Counted from the stretch's first letter, positions 25,885 through 35,290 are shown. The stretch: 64,000 nucleotides of DNA from CAVPDE01 sp963702565 (GCA_963702565.1 CAVPDE010000023.1:1-64000); one strand, 5' to 3'. Program-made: numbers and translations. The notes: generated by a model from the letters alone, not told the origin.

Positions 25885-26397
25885 TTAAGAAAGGAAATAG
25901 GTGTGCGTAGGGCTAAGCACATGAGGCCTCGAGGAGGTGCTCCTCATGGTGGCACACCGGCTCCGGTTCAGCCTCTTCAACCGGTAAGAGTCAAAGAAAC
26001 GAATCTGTTTGTCCGTTATGGATTCGACAATCGACCAATGATCCCACATGGGACCGCCGACCCCGATGAGGATAGCTCTCCGGTCCCCTCCGCTCAGAAA
26101 ATTCACCATTTCATTCCAAAACTCGTCCAACGGGGTGTCAGGGTTTTGCTTGAAGGGCATGTAGCGGTTCTTGATCCTGTCGCCGACCACTTCGCCCAGG
26201 ATGCCCCCGATCGTCAGCAGGTCAATGCCTCCGATGAGGAGTTTTCCAAGGTCCTTTCTGGTCTCTAAATAGCGAATGATCTCTTTGAAGAGATCCTTGG
26301 CTTCTTCTTCCCCGACTCCCGAAACAATGCGGGTCGCGTTCACAATGCTGTAGACGGCGCACAATCCGTCCAGTGCGCCCTGTTCGTAAGGTTTCAT
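25885..26397 (-). CDS. C39-like cysteine-protease-fold protein
   Basis: A 170-residue protein from the ATG at 26397. It has a papain/C39-like active-site pattern: Cys in YEQGALDGLCAVYSIVNATR at the start of a helix and His in GPMWDHWSIVESITDKQIRFFDS with a downstream Asp. Conserved order C...H...D fits a cysteine peptidase or transglutaminase-type fold. No signal peptide. The frame extends upstream to 26490 but without recognisable sequence. It follows an ATP-grasp ligase gene by 175 bases on the same strand, suggesting a joint role in peptide modification or cleavage (inference). Confidence 0.65.
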   Translation of the reverse strand: MKPYEQGALDGLCAVYSIVNATRIVSGVGEEEAKDLFKEIIRYLETRKDLGKLLIGGIDLLTIGGILGEVVGDRIKNRYMPFKQNPDTPLDEFWNEMVNFLSGGDRRAILIGVGGPMWDHWSIVESITDKQIRFFDSYRLKRLNRSRCATMRSTSSRPHVLSPTHTYFLS

Positions 26398-26572
26398 TTC
26401 CAAACTCCTGAAGAACTCCGGGAAGGATGCTTGACAGTCCCGGAACTCTCTCTCTTTGCGTCGCGTAAAACATAGTCCTTCCAAAGGCAATCTTCAACCT
26501 TCATTGCGAAGAAGCCATAACCTTCTGTTGTGAATATTTTTTTGCTTCTCGTCTTTGCGTTGCAAAGAGGCG

Positions 26573-27646
26573 TCAGTGGCAGAAAACGGGGTGCCGGCGG
26601 GCGGCGAAATTGACCATCTGACTGAGCATAGCGCCGTAGGAGTAGCCTGCCAACTCGGCGGCAAAGGCCATGCTGGTATCGGAACTGATGTCCGGGTTTG
26701 GGTTGACATCGAGGATGTAAAACACGCCGTCGCGCATGCGGATATCGAACCGGGCGTAGTCGCGGCACCCGATCACCCGATAGGCCCTCTGCGCGACCTG
26801 CTCCAATTCCTTGTATTCCGTTTCAGACAGAGAGGCCGGTACCCTTACGCAGATCTTCTCATAAGCCTGGGAGTCAGGCCGGTACTTGGCGTCAAAGGTG
26901 CACAGGCGATCCTGGACATCATTAAAGGCGGAAAAATCCATTTCAGCCGGAGGGAGCATCTCCACGGTTTTGTTGCCCCATAGAGACACGTGGAATTCCC
27001 GGCCGTCAATGAAATCCTCGACAATGGCCGGCTGCTGAAATTCTTTTAGAACATAGGCAATTCGGGGGAGCATAGTGTCATGGGTCAGAACCACGGCGTC
27101 TCTTGAAAGGCCGCAACTGGAGTGCTCCCGGGCCGGTTTCACGATGGCCGGGAACTTGCGCCACCCGTTCGTGCGCGAGGAGCTGAAGATTTTCCATGCG
27201 GGGATGGGGACACCGGAGCTTCCGAGCCGTTTCTTGACCTTGGCTTTGTCCCAGCCGGTGGCCAGCGCCTCCGGTGGAGAGCCGGTGTAGGTGAATCCCA
27301 TGGACTCCAGAGTCTCCGCCACCAGGGCTTCGCTCAAGGGGATTCCCGGAAGGCCTTCACAGCCGTTGAAAACGATGACCTCGTTGGGATCGAAGTTCTT
27401 CAGGCGGCTCGCCAGATCCGCGTCATAGACGGGAATGTTCGTGACAGGGTGCCCTTGTCGGCGCAAGGCTTTTTCGATGTCATCGACTTCATCGAGCGCC
27501 TTTTCCAGGTCTGCGGGGTCCCAGGAATCGTCGAGATTGTGGAGCAGCAACACAGGCAGGTCTGTCCGCCGGTTGCTCTTGGGCAGGGGGCTTTCTTTTT
27601 CCAGCTCTACTTCAAGGGCTGCTAACTGCGTACTTGTAAGGGCCAT
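26573..27646 (-). CDS. ATP-grasp ligase, D-alanine-D-alanine ligase-like
   Basis: A 357-residue ATP-grasp enzyme. N-terminal Rossmann-like part (VIVFNGCEGLPGIPLSEALVAETLESMGFTYTGS), central ATP-binding region (FPAIVKPAREHSSCGLSRDAVV), then EDFIDGREFHVSLWGNK and the Mg-binding DYARFDIRMRDGVFYILDVNPNPDIS. This is the Ddl order, but residues and length differ from true Ddl, and the neighbour is a C39-like protein instead of cell-wall genes. Probably joins an amino acid or peptide to an amine; the substrate is unknown. Confidence 0.83.
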   Translation of the reverse strand: MALTSTQLAALEVELEKESPLPKSNRRTDLPVLLLHNLDDSWDPADLEKALDEVDDIEKALRRQGHPVTNIPVYDADLASRLKNFDPNEVIVFNGCEGLPGIPLSEALVAETLESMGFTYTGSPPEALATGWDKAKVKKRLGSSGVPIPAWKIFSSSRTNGWRKFPAIVKPAREHSSCGLSRDAVVLTHDTMLPRIAYVLKEFQQPAIVEDFIDGREFHVSLWGNKTVEMLPPAEMDFSAFNDVQDRLCTFDAKYRPDSQAYEKICVRVPASLSETEYKELEQVAQRAYRVIGCRDYARFDIRMRDGVFYILDVNPNPDISSDTSMAFAAELAGYSYGAMLSQMVNFAARRHPVFCH

Positions 27647-27681
27647 GGATTCTTTTCTGTCATCGAGCGAAGCATTCGTCC

Positions 27682-28233
27682 CTAAAGGCCTGGAAGATAT
27701 TCCATGTAAAACCGGTAGAAGGCTGCGAGCACCAGGGCGTGGGTGATTTCTCCTCCCCGAATCAGCTCGGGGATTTGTCCGAGAGGCTTCACCACCACCT
27801 CAATGTCTTCCTTTTCGTCCTGCTCCTGCGCCTTCCATCGGGAGACGCCTTTGGCCACAAAGGTGTAACATCGGTTCGTCAGGAACGCCGGGTTCGGATG
27901 AACACTGCCCAGCAACTGCATCTCTGATTCTTTGTAGCCCGTCTCCTCAATCAACTCTCGACTCGCCGCGTGTTCAGGCGTGTCGCTTTCTTCCACGATC
28001 CCCCCGGGAATTTCGAGGGTGCCTTCCCGAATGCCGTGTCGATACTGCCGGATCAGCACCACCTCATTGCGAGGCGTGAGGGGAATCACATTCACCCAGT
28101 CCGCCGATTCAAGAACATAAAAGTCATACGCTTCACTGGTTCGCGGCGAACAGGCACGGTCCGTACGCACATTGAATATCTTGAACGATTCGCTTCGCTG
28201 ACTCGAAAGGAGTCTCCATGGCTTTATCGGCAT
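27682..28233 (-). CDS. Nudix hydrolase, ADP-ribose pyrophosphatase type
   Basis: A 183-residue Nudix protein with the full box GGIVEESDTPEHAASRELIEETGY and upstream VVLIRQYRHGIREGTLEIPGG, typical of ADP-sugar pyrophosphatases that hydrolyse ADP-ribose. ATG at 28233 is chosen since the family sequence starts just after (PWRLLSSQRSESFKIFNVRTDRA). The open frame reaches 28410, but the extra part overlaps the helicase gene and is not conserved-looking. Confidence 0.9.
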   Translation of the reverse strand: MPIKPWRLLSSQRSESFKIFNVRTDRACSPRTSEAYDFYVLESADWVNVIPLTPRNEVVLIRQYRHGIREGTLEIPGGIVEESDTPEHAASRELIEETGYKESEMQLLGSVHPNPAFLTNRCYTFVAKGVSRWKAQEQDEKEDIEVVVKPLGQIPELIRGGEITHALVLAAFYRFYMEYLPGL

Positions 28234-28327
28234 TATCCCGTACCAGTGAAGACAGTATAACAAAGACATTGAGAAACGTAAAAGAAAAATCGCACAAAGA
28301 TGGCGTTTCGATGCGATTTTTTTCTTT

Positions 28328-30304
28328 TCAGAGCGAGCGCTCTTCAGGAGGGAGCAGCGGATCGGAGTTCGGAGAGGGATGGAAGAAACGGCGGATGGCT
28401 TGAAGATCATGGACCAGAGGCATTCTTGGAAGGCTCTCGATGAAAAAGCGGCCGTAGCGGCTGGTCATCATCCTCACGTCGAGAACCGAAAGCACGCCTC
28501 GGTCCGTGCTCTTACGGATGAGCCTCCCCAGCCCCTGCTTGAGCGCGATGATCGCAGCAGGGAGCTGATAGTCCATGAAGGGATTCCCGCTCTGGCCGCG
28601 AATCCTGTCGATCCGCGCCGCCACCAGTGGATCCCCGGGCGATTCAAAGGGAAGCTTGTCCACGATGAGGCAGCTGAGCGCTTCTCCGGGCACATCGACG
28701 CCCTGCCAGAAAGAGCCGGTGGCCAGGAGCACCGAATGGGTATCGGTGCGGAACTTTTCGAGCAGCAGGGATTTCGGGGCGTCTCCCTGTTTGAAAAGGG
28801 TGTAGGGGATCCGGCCCTGGAGAAGCCGGTGCACGGCATTGAGATTGTTGTGGCTGGTGAAGAGCACCAGGGCGCGGCCTGCCGTGATATCCAGAATCTC
28901 CAGCACTCTCCGGGACACGGTGGCGGCGAAAAGCGGATCCGTGGGCGGAGGCAGATCCGTGGGGACATAGAAGAGAGCATTGGATTCGAAGTCGAAATGA
29001 GATGGATAAATGCCCTGCAGGACATCCTCCAGCAGCCCCATCCTGGAGCGGAAGTACTCGAAATGGCCGTGGGTGGAGAGCGTTGCAGAAGTGAAGACCA
29101 GGGGTCCTCCCTTTTCGTAGAGGTGCTCCTTCATGCTCTGGGAGATGTCGAGAGGTGAGGCATGAAGCACCACCGTCTTTTTCCGTTTCTCATACCACCT
29201 CAGCCAATCGGCGTCGGATGAGGCGAGGATCCTGTCCATGGAATCCCTCAGCTCATGAGCCCTGTTCGCAAGGGAGTGAAGGACCGGGCTGTCCTCGTCC
29301 GAGAAGCCGGATTTACCGTGAATGAAATCCAGGCCCTTCTTGATTTCCAGGCAGGCTCCTTTTTCCAGCTCTTCCAGGCTCTCATCGGCCAGCCGGCTTT
29401 TCTCTTCTCCTTCCCTCAGAAGGTCCCACAGATGCTCGGCTCCTGCCCTGATCCAATCCAGGTGCTTCCGGACCTTCTTTTTCTCCTGATTCGGCAGCTC
29501 GGTGATCTCCTTTTCCGCGTCGCTCACAAGATCCAGGAGCTGGCTGGTGCTCAGACTTCTGCCGAAATAGGTCGTGGCAATGTCTTCCAAGGCGTGGGCT
29601 TCGTCAAAGACAACCGCCTCGAACCGGGGGATGATCTCTCCAAAACCTTGTTTTTTCACCATGAGGTCGGCAAAGAAGAGGTGGTGGTTCACGATAATGA
29701 GCTCAGCCTGCGCGGCGCTCTGGCGGAGACGGTTGAGGAAGCAATCCTCATAGAACATGCAGTCGGTTCCAACGCATTGATCGGAGGTGGAGGACATGGA
29801 ATCCCACAGAGGGTCCTCGTCCTTGAGCCAGTCCAGCTCTGCGCGGTCGCCGAACTCAGACTGCTCAATCCACTTCTGAAGAATGCGTCTCACGTGATCG
29901 AACTCGGTTTTCAGCAGGAAAGGCTGAAGGAAGTGCTGGTCAAAGCGATAGCGGCACAGGTAATTCTTCCTGCCTTTCATCATCACGGCATGGATCTCGC
30001 GGCCGAGCGCCCCGGAGAGAAGAGGAATGTCCTTTTGAAAAATCTGTTCCTGGAGGTTCTTGGTTCCGGTGGAAATGACGGTTTTCTTCTCAGAGAGGAC
30101 AATGGGAACAAGATAGCCCATGGTCTTGCCCGTGCCTGTTCCTGCCTCGATGACCGCCTTGGATTCCTGCCTCAGGGCCTTTTGGACCAGCTTGGCCAGC
30201 TTGAGCTGGGAGGGCCGAAACTCAAAGCCCACAATGGCTTTGCTAAGCGAGCCTTGAGGTCCCAGAATTTTGTCGATGGCTTCCGCCGAGGCGTCCGTAC
30301 TCAT
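28328..30304 (-). CDS. DinG/XPD-family Fe-S DNA helicase
   Basis: A 658-residue superfamily 2 helicase. Walker A in VIEAGTGTGKTMGYLVP, Fe-S cluster cysteines (YLCRYRF, QCVGTDCMFYEDC), DEAH box VFDEAHALEDIATTYFG, later SATLSTHGHFEYFR and motif VI KQGLGRLIRKSTDRG. DinG-like enzymes unwind R-loops and D-loops 5'-3'. ATG at 30304 gives the usual DinG-like start (ILGPQGSLSKAIVGFEFRPSQLK); a TTG at 30370 is possible. The 300 bases upstream (30305-30604) contain no convincing gene. Confidence 0.92.
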   Translation of the reverse strand: MSTDASAEAIDKILGPQGSLSKAIVGFEFRPSQLKLAKLVQKALRQESKAVIEAGTGTGKTMGYLVPIVLSEKKTVISTGTKNLQEQIFQKDIPLLSGALGREIHAVMMKGRKNYLCRYRFDQHFLQPFLLKTEFDHVRRILQKWIEQSEFGDRAELDWLKDEDPLWDSMSSTSDQCVGTDCMFYEDCFLNRLRQSAAQAELIIVNHHLFFADLMVKKQGFGEIIPRFEAVVFDEAHALEDIATTYFGRSLSTSQLLDLVSDAEKEITELPNQEKKKVRKHLDWIRAGAEHLWDLLREGEEKSRLADESLEELEKGACLEIKKGLDFIHGKSGFSDEDSPVLHSLANRAHELRDSMDRILASSDADWLRWYEKRKKTVVLHASPLDISQSMKEHLYEKGGPLVFTSATLSTHGHFEYFRSRMGLLEDVLQGIYPSHFDFESNALFYVPTDLPPPTDPLFAATVSRRVLEILDITAGRALVLFTSHNNLNAVHRLLQGRIPYTLFKQGDAPKSLLLEKFRTDTHSVLLATGSFWQGVDVPGEALSCLIVDKLPFESPGDPLVAARIDRIRGQSGNPFMDYQLPAAIIALKQGLGRLIRKSTDRGVLSVLDVRMMTSRYGRFFIESLPRMPLVHDLQAIRRFFHPSPNSDPLLPPEERSL

Positions 30305-30604
30305 AAAGGGAATATATTTTTCCGGAAACGAGCCGTCAACGAATAAGATCCTGAGCTTCTTCTGGGGCAACAGGGAGGGGGATTGATTTATGGATATGGT
30401 TTATCCGGGGCCTAGGAGCTTCCTTTGTGCTACCCCCCCTTCGCCTCGCTTTGCTAATGGACTTGCCGTGAGGTGTGAGATTTGCAGGCGTCTTGATCGT
30501 TCAACGGTGCGCATGCCCGACTCGCGGACCGCCCCGTGAAGATGGGGCTTGCGAAAGGACTCTCTGCAATTTCGTCGATTTTGACTACCTTAGGATATCC
30601 GTCG

Positions 30605-31237
30605 TTAACCTCCTTGCCGCACCTTCTCCATGAGGACCTGCGCCCTCGCAGGATTGAACGCCCCGCACTCGCAGCACTTGGCCATGATCCGGGCGGCCTT
30701 CCCGGGGGTCAGTCGGCGCAGCTTCACCAGCTCGATCAGCTTGCGAATGAAGTTGAACGATACCATGCCGTGCCCGCACATGGTGTTGATCTCCAGGATG
30801 TGTCGTTCGGGCAGCCGGTCCTTGGCACCCCAGAAGCCCAGGGAGTGCTCGGCGCTGTGCCGCTGGATTCCCGCTCTCCGGCAGCACGTCTTCACTTCTT
30901 CCAGCAGGCCGCTCACATTGATGGAGAGGCCCAGATCGGCCCGAATCAGATCCTCGATGACCTTTTGAAGGGTGTCCAGGTCGGTGAAGACCGCGGTGGC
31001 TCCGGACGCGTCACCCTGGTTGCGGATAAGGTCCTCGATGTCGATGTCATCCTGGTAGATATTTCCCTGCTTCCCGTCCCCGATGTTCACGGGCTTGTGC
31101 CAGAGGCAGATCCGCATGAACTCCCTGAGCTTGGAGGCTGAACCCTCCCGATTGATGCCTCTTGCCGTGTGTGCGAAGATCACGAAGTCGTTTTTCAGGG
31201 TTCCGGGTGCACCCTGACGATGGAGCGTATTGGTCAT
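30605..31237 (-). CDS. Cys-rich protein of unknown function, linked to a ferredoxin-domain gene
   Basis: A 210-residue soluble protein. AAGGAG precedes the ATG and it starts 3 bases after the upstream Fe-S gene, so the two are co-translated. Cysteines cluster as KTCCRRAG, NTMCGHGMV and MAKCCECGAFNPARA, which could bind metal or an Fe-S cluster. A HILEINTMCGHGMVSFNFIRKLIELVK segment looks like a structured core. No known family recognised. It ends the gntR/tct minus-strand cluster. Confidence 0.65.
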   Translation of the reverse strand: MTNTLHRQGAPGTLKNDFVIFAHTARGINREGSASKLREFMRICLWHKPVNIGDGKQGNIYQDDIDIEDLIRNQGDASGATAVFTDLDTLQKVIEDLIRADLGLSINVSGLLEEVKTCCRRAGIQRHSAEHSLGFWGAKDRLPERHILEINTMCGHGMVSFNFIRKLIELVKLRRLTPGKAARIMAKCCECGAFNPARAQVLMEKVRQGG

Positions 31238-31240
31238 GGG

Positions 31241-32050
31241 TCATGGCTCCTTAAACAGGGGCCTGCCCAGCCCCAGGTTGGTCTTCCCGTTGGGTGAAAG
31301 CTTGCAGCCCGCCTTTGTTACCCATTCCTCATGAGGGGCTGTTCCGTCCGCCAGGCAGCGCGAGGCGACGCCCACGCTGATGACGGTGTCCACCTCCGCC
31401 TGGATCTTTTCCAGCGCCCGAAGGAACTCCGGGATCCGATCCAGAGTGGTCTTGAGCTCAATGATGGCAGACAGCACCTTCTCGTCCAGCACGTCCTTCC
31501 GGACCTTGCCCGTCCCCACATCCTCCATGAGCTGCGTCACCGGGTTTTCCCGCTCGAAGTGCGGCTGGAGTCGAGCCAGGGCCATGGCGACCTTCTCGAT
31601 ATCACGAAAGCGCGCCCCGATTCCCGGTCGACCCAGTTCCACAACGAAGCCAGCCTCTCCTTCGCGCAGCCTTCCTGTCACATCATTGCTTTTGATCTCA
31701 TCAGTGCCCCGGCCCAGCACACCCGTTCCCGGGTGGACGGTGGAGGGATCGCTAAACATGGCTCGGAGGCTGCGAGGCCACTGCAGCCTGGGCGGAGTCA
31801 GTGCCCCGGTGGGACAGACGTCCACCTCGGCCACATATCCAAGCCGAAAGGCGGCGAGGACCTTGCGAATCGCCCTGAGAAAAGAGGGGAGGGAACCCTC
31901 GTTTCGCAGCACCCGATAGCAGGTTGAGCATTCCACACACTCCTCCTGGTTCACCACGGATTTTCCGTCCGCGTCCAGGTAGATCACCCCCATGGTGCAG
32001 ACCGGATGGCAGTTGCCGCACCCCACGCATTTTTCCTTGTCGATTTCCAT
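31241..32050 (-). CDS. Ferredoxin-domain protein with long C-terminal extension
   Basis: A 269-residue protein. Residues 1-90 form a 2[4Fe-4S]-type ferredoxin: CVGCGNCHPVCTMGVIYLD, then CVECSTC with a distal VCPTGAL. The remaining 180 residues (GRPGIGARFRDIEKVAMALARL..FERENPVTQLMEDVGTGKVRKDVLDEKVLSAIIELKTTLDRIPEFLRALEKIQAEV) are helical and not recognised. With the unknown protein after it, it may form an electron-transfer or dehydratase-activating unit in the TctCBA operon (inference). Confidence 0.72.
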   Translation of the reverse strand: MEIDKEKCVGCGNCHPVCTMGVIYLDADGKSVVNQEECVECSTCYRVLRNEGSLPSFLRAIRKVLAAFRLGYVAEVDVCPTGALTPPRLQWPRSLRAMFSDPSTVHPGTGVLGRGTDEIKSNDVTGRLREGEAGFVVELGRPGIGARFRDIEKVAMALARLQPHFERENPVTQLMEDVGTGKVRKDVLDEKVLSAIIELKTTLDRIPEFLRALEKIQAEVDTVISVGVASRCLADGTAPHEEWVTKAGCKLSPNGKTNLGLGRPLFKEP

Positions 32051-32163
32051 GTCGTCCTATGTCTCCCCATCCTCGCCAAGAGCGGCCCCGGAAGAATTCC
32101 CTCAGGGGGCCGACGAGGCTGCGGGCCTTCCCCCTTGCAAAGGGCCAATCTACCCAGCACAAG

Positions 32164-33690
32164 TCAGAGCTTCTCCACGTTCAGCCCCACGCCTCTCAAA
32201 CCGAATCTGCGCATGCCCCATCGGATCAGTGGCGTCAGATAGCCCAAGAGGGCCAAAATCAAGAAGATCACGGTGATCGGCCGCTCAATGAAGATGGAGA
32301 TGCTGCCGCCGGAGATGGTGAGGGCCTGGCGTAGGGAGTTTTCGGCCAGCCTGCCCAGGACCAGTCCAAGGACCAGCGGCACGATGGGGTAGTTCAGCTT
32401 CTTCATCAGGTAGCCCAGAATGCCAAAGCCGACCATGACCCAGACATCGAAGAGGTTGTTGTTGACCGTGTAGGCCCCTACGGCCGCGAAAATCACGATG
32501 AAGTTCATGAGAATGGTATAGGGAACCCGCAGCACCAACACAAACAGAGGGATGAGGAACAGGTTCATGATCAGCAGGATGAGGTTGCCCATGAATTTGC
32601 TGGCGATGAGGCCCCACACCAGGTCCGCGTTGTTTTGGAATAGGAGCGGGCCGGGCCGGATCCCCCACATCATGAAGCCGGCCAGCATGACGGCCGTGGT
32701 GGGAGAGCCTGGAATGCCCAGGGCCAGCAGGGGCGCAAAGCCGCTGATGGAGGCCGCGTTGTTGGCCGACTCCGGGGCCGCGACCCCTTCGATGGCGCCT
32801 TTTCCGAACCGCTCCGGGCTCTTGGAGACCCGCTTTTCGGCGAGATAGGCCAGAAACGAGGCCGTGGTTATGCCCCCGGCGGGAATGATCCCGACGAAGA
32901 AGCCGATGATCCCGCCTCGAACGATAGCCCACCGTGAAGCGATCCAATCCGCCTTGGTGAGAAAGACGTCTTTCAGGCGGATCTTCTGTTTCAACAACTC
33001 CCCTTCTTCGGGTTCCTCGATGCTGTTGAACACCTCGGCCAGGCCGAAGATGCCGCAGATGACCACCACGAAATCGATTCCCCCAAGCAATTGGGGAACG
33101 CCGAAAGCGAACCGCGGGACCCCGCTCACCACATCCAGGCCGATGGTCGCGATGAGGAGGCCCACCAGTGTGGAGAAGATCACCTTTATGGGATCTCCCC
33201 CACCGAATACGGTGAGGAGCCCGAAGGACATGAGCGCCAGGCCGAAGTACTCGCCCGGCCCGAATCGGAGGGCGAACTTGGCCAGGGCGGGCGCAAAACA
33301 CATCAGGAGGACCACGGCAAACGTCCCCGCAATCCAAGAGCCGATGGCCGCCACGGAGAGGGCCGCTCCGGCCCTCCCTTTCTGGGCCATGGCATACCCG
33401 TCAACGCACGTCATCACAGAAGAGGATTCCCCTGGCACATTGATGAGCACCGAGGTGATGGTGCCCCCATAGGCTACCCCGTAGTAGATGCCCGCGAACA
33501 TAATGATGGCCGAGGTGGGGCTGACATGGAACGTCAAGGGAAGCAGGATGGCGATGGCCGTAGGCGCTCCGATTCCCGGCAAGACCCCGATCATCTGACC
33601 GAAGAAAACCCCGGCCAGACAGTAACCGATGTTCTGGAGGCTCAAGGCGATGCCGAACCCGGTCATCAAATTCTGCAGGATCTCCATCAT
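32164..33690 (-). CDS. tctA: Tripartite tricarboxylate transporter, large permease TctA
   Basis: Large membrane subunit of a TTT secondary carboxylate transporter, 508 residues with about eleven hydrophobic segments. Diagnostic TctA blocks: VFFGQMIGVLPGIGAPTAIAILLPLTF, YYGVAYGGTITSVLINVPGESSSVMTCVDGY and FAPLLALGIPGSPTTAVMLAGFMMWGIRPGPLLF. Works with the TctB and TctC encoded just upstream on the same strand. AGAGG precedes tandem ATGs. Confidence 0.95.
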   Translation of the reverse strand: MMEILQNLMTGFGIALSLQNIGYCLAGVFFGQMIGVLPGIGAPTAIAILLPLTFHVSPTSAIIMFAGIYYGVAYGGTITSVLINVPGESSSVMTCVDGYAMAQKGRAGAALSVAAIGSWIAGTFAVVLLMCFAPALAKFALRFGPGEYFGLALMSFGLLTVFGGGDPIKVIFSTLVGLLIATIGLDVVSGVPRFAFGVPQLLGGIDFVVVICGIFGLAEVFNSIEEPEEGELLKQKIRLKDVFLTKADWIASRWAIVRGGIIGFFVGIIPAGGITTASFLAYLAEKRVSKSPERFGKGAIEGVAAPESANNAASISGFAPLLALGIPGSPTTAVMLAGFMMWGIRPGPLLFQNNADLVWGLIASKFMGNLILLIMNLFLIPLFVLVLRVPYTILMNFIVIFAAVGAYTVNNNLFDVWVMVGFGILGYLMKKLNYPIVPLVLGLVLGRLAENSLRQALTISGGSISIFIERPITVIFLILALLGYLTPLIRWGMRRFGLRGVGLNVEKL

Positions 33691-33700
33691 CGTACCTCTT

Positions 33701-34153
33701 TCACCATCCCAGCAGTCCCGAGGGGATAGGAATGGTCAGCCAATCCGCAAAAACATAACGAATCCCGACGGCCACGGCGACGGTGGTGATCAGACACTGG
33801 AGCCAGTCGTGCCTTCCCATGATGCGCATGGTGACCCCGGTGAGCAGGGCGAGGCCCACGGAGAAACCCAGGACAGGAAATAGCAGGAATGCGGGGATGA
33901 TGAGGGCAAGGAACTTGGCTCCCAAGAGGGTCCGAGGCTTGACAAAACCCCCGCCCCGCTCCTTGGCCCGCAATACCTTGATCAGAATGACTGCGCCGCA
34001 GAGCGTGATCCCATAGCCCAGCAACTGGGGCAGGAATCCCGGACCCGGCCCGAATTCGGAAAAGTACTGCAGGTCCCATGAAAACACGATGACGCCCGCA
34101 CCCAGACCGATCACACACAGCGCAGCAATGAGTTGCCCCAGCCACATATCCAT
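33701..34153 (-). CDS. tctB: Tripartite tricarboxylate transporter, small permease TctB
   Basis: Small four-helix subunit (150 residues) with hydrophobic stretches LIAALCVIGLGAGVIVFSW, LPQLLGYGITLCGAVILIKVL, FLALIIPAFLLFPVLGFSVGLALLTGV and VAVAVGIRYVFADWL. The spacing of these helices and the position between tctC and tctA identify it. A second ATG two codons in (34147) has better ribosome-site spacing. Ten bases separate it from tctA. Confidence 0.9.
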   Translation of the reverse strand: MDMWLGQLIAALCVIGLGAGVIVFSWDLQYFSEFGPGPGFLPQLLGYGITLCGAVILIKVLRAKERGGGFVKPRTLLGAKFLALIIPAFLLFPVLGFSVGLALLTGVTMRIMGRHDWLQCLITTVAVAVGIRYVFADWLTIPIPSGLLGW

Positions 34154-34224
34154 CCCTCCATGTCCTGAAGGGCGGTCTCCATGCCCCGCCCCGCGGGGGG
34201 TGGAGACCGCGGCGATCGTCCGGG

Positions 34225-35229
34225 CTACTTGATCAGTTCCAGCTCCTTGAGAATTCCTTGGAACAATCCCTCGCTCTCCGCCACCATCTTGGTGGCGTCC
34301 TTGCTGCCGAGCCAGGCGGGAGACAGCATGTATTTTTCGAGGTATTCCTTCTTGAAGCGGGGGGAATCAAACATCTTTTTGAACATGGACTCGTAAAATG
34401 CCACGGTCTCGGCAGGTATGTCCGGTGGGGCGGCGATTCCGCGGAAGAACTTGAAGGTTACGTTGTACCCCTTTTCCTTGAAGGTGGGGACGTCTTTAAA
34501 CCCCTCCACGCGGACCTCCTTGGCCACGACCACCGGCCGCACCATCTTGGCTTCATATTGAGGAACGAACTCGCTTGGGTTTGCCCAGATCATGTCCACG
34601 TGTCCGCCCAACAGCGCCGTGATGCACTCTCCGCCGCTGTTAAAGGGCACGTAACGGAGCTTGATGCCCGCCGCCCGCTCAACCAGGCGGTTGCACATCT
34701 GGTCCTCCTGACCCGTGGCCGTCCCGGCGATGGTCATGGCCCCGGCCTTCTCCTTTGCCTTGGCCAGCAGGTCCTCGACGCCCTTGATGGGAGAGTCCGT
34801 CTTGACCACAATGAATTGCTCGTCATTGGCCAGGTTGCAGATCGTGGTGAGATCGCGGTAGGTGGCCGCGGCCTTGCCTGCCGTCAATGGAGCCGCGACC
34901 TGACCGGAGATGAAGGTGAGAAGCATCAGCACGTTCCCTTTGGAATGGGCCACGCTGGTCGTGCCGATGGTGCTGCTACCCCCGGGCTGGTTATTGACAA
35001 CCAAGGGCACCGGACACAGATTCTCTTCCTTGAGGATGTTCACCATAGTCCGGGCGAAGACATCGCTCCCGCCCCCGGGCGCATAGGGAACCACCATCTG
35101 AATGGCTTTGTCCGGCTTCCACTGCGCCGCGGCCGGGAAGGGATATGCAATGCTCAGGCAAACCAAGCTGCAGAAGAACAGCGCCCCTACCGCTAGAACC
35201 CACCTTTGATCCTTTCGTCTCGTTCCCAT
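34225..35229 (-). CDS. tctC: Tripartite tricarboxylate transporter substrate-binding protein TctC (Bug family)
   Basis: Periplasmic solute receptor of 334 residues. Signal peptide WVLAVGALFFCSLVCLSIAYPFPAAAQ, then the Bug-family opening KAIQMVVPYAPGGGSDVFARTMV and NQPGGSSTIGTTSVAHSKG, with FNSGGECITALLGGHVDMIWANPSE in the second lobe. Bug proteins bind carboxylates through two conserved water-mediated carboxylate pockets. AAGGAGG lies 7 bases before the ATG. First transport gene after the gntR regulator. Confidence 0.94.
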   Translation of the reverse strand: MGTRRKDQRWVLAVGALFFCSLVCLSIAYPFPAAAQWKPDKAIQMVVPYAPGGGSDVFARTMVNILKEENLCPVPLVVNNQPGGSSTIGTTSVAHSKGNVLMLLTFISGQVAAPLTAGKAAATYRDLTTICNLANDEQFIVVKTDSPIKGVEDLLAKAKEKAGAMTIAGTATGQEDQMCNRLVERAAGIKLRYVPFNSGGECITALLGGHVDMIWANPSEFVPQYEAKMVRPVVVAKEVRVEGFKDVPTFKEKGYNVTFKFFRGIAAPPDIPAETVAFYESMFKKMFDSPRFKKEYLEKYMLSPAWLGSKDATKMVAESEGLFQGILKELELIK

Positions 35230-35273
35230 TTTTCACCCTCCTTGATCATGTTTGAAGTTCGCTCCTATTCCCA

Positions 35274-35290
35274 GGATGTCCTCGACATCC
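35274..35290. promoter_or_regulatory. Inverted repeat GGATGTC-CTC-GACATCC
   Basis: A perfect 7-bp inverted repeat in the short gap between gntR and tctC. There is no T-run, so it may be an operator or an mRNA-stabilising hairpin rather than a terminator. Confidence 0.4.

Noticed and set aside
26398..26572. A short open frame (36 codons from an ATG near 26506) as precursor peptide for the ATP-grasp/C39-like pair
   Set aside because: No convincing ribosome site, no leader/core pattern, and it overlaps the upstream extension of the C39-like frame.
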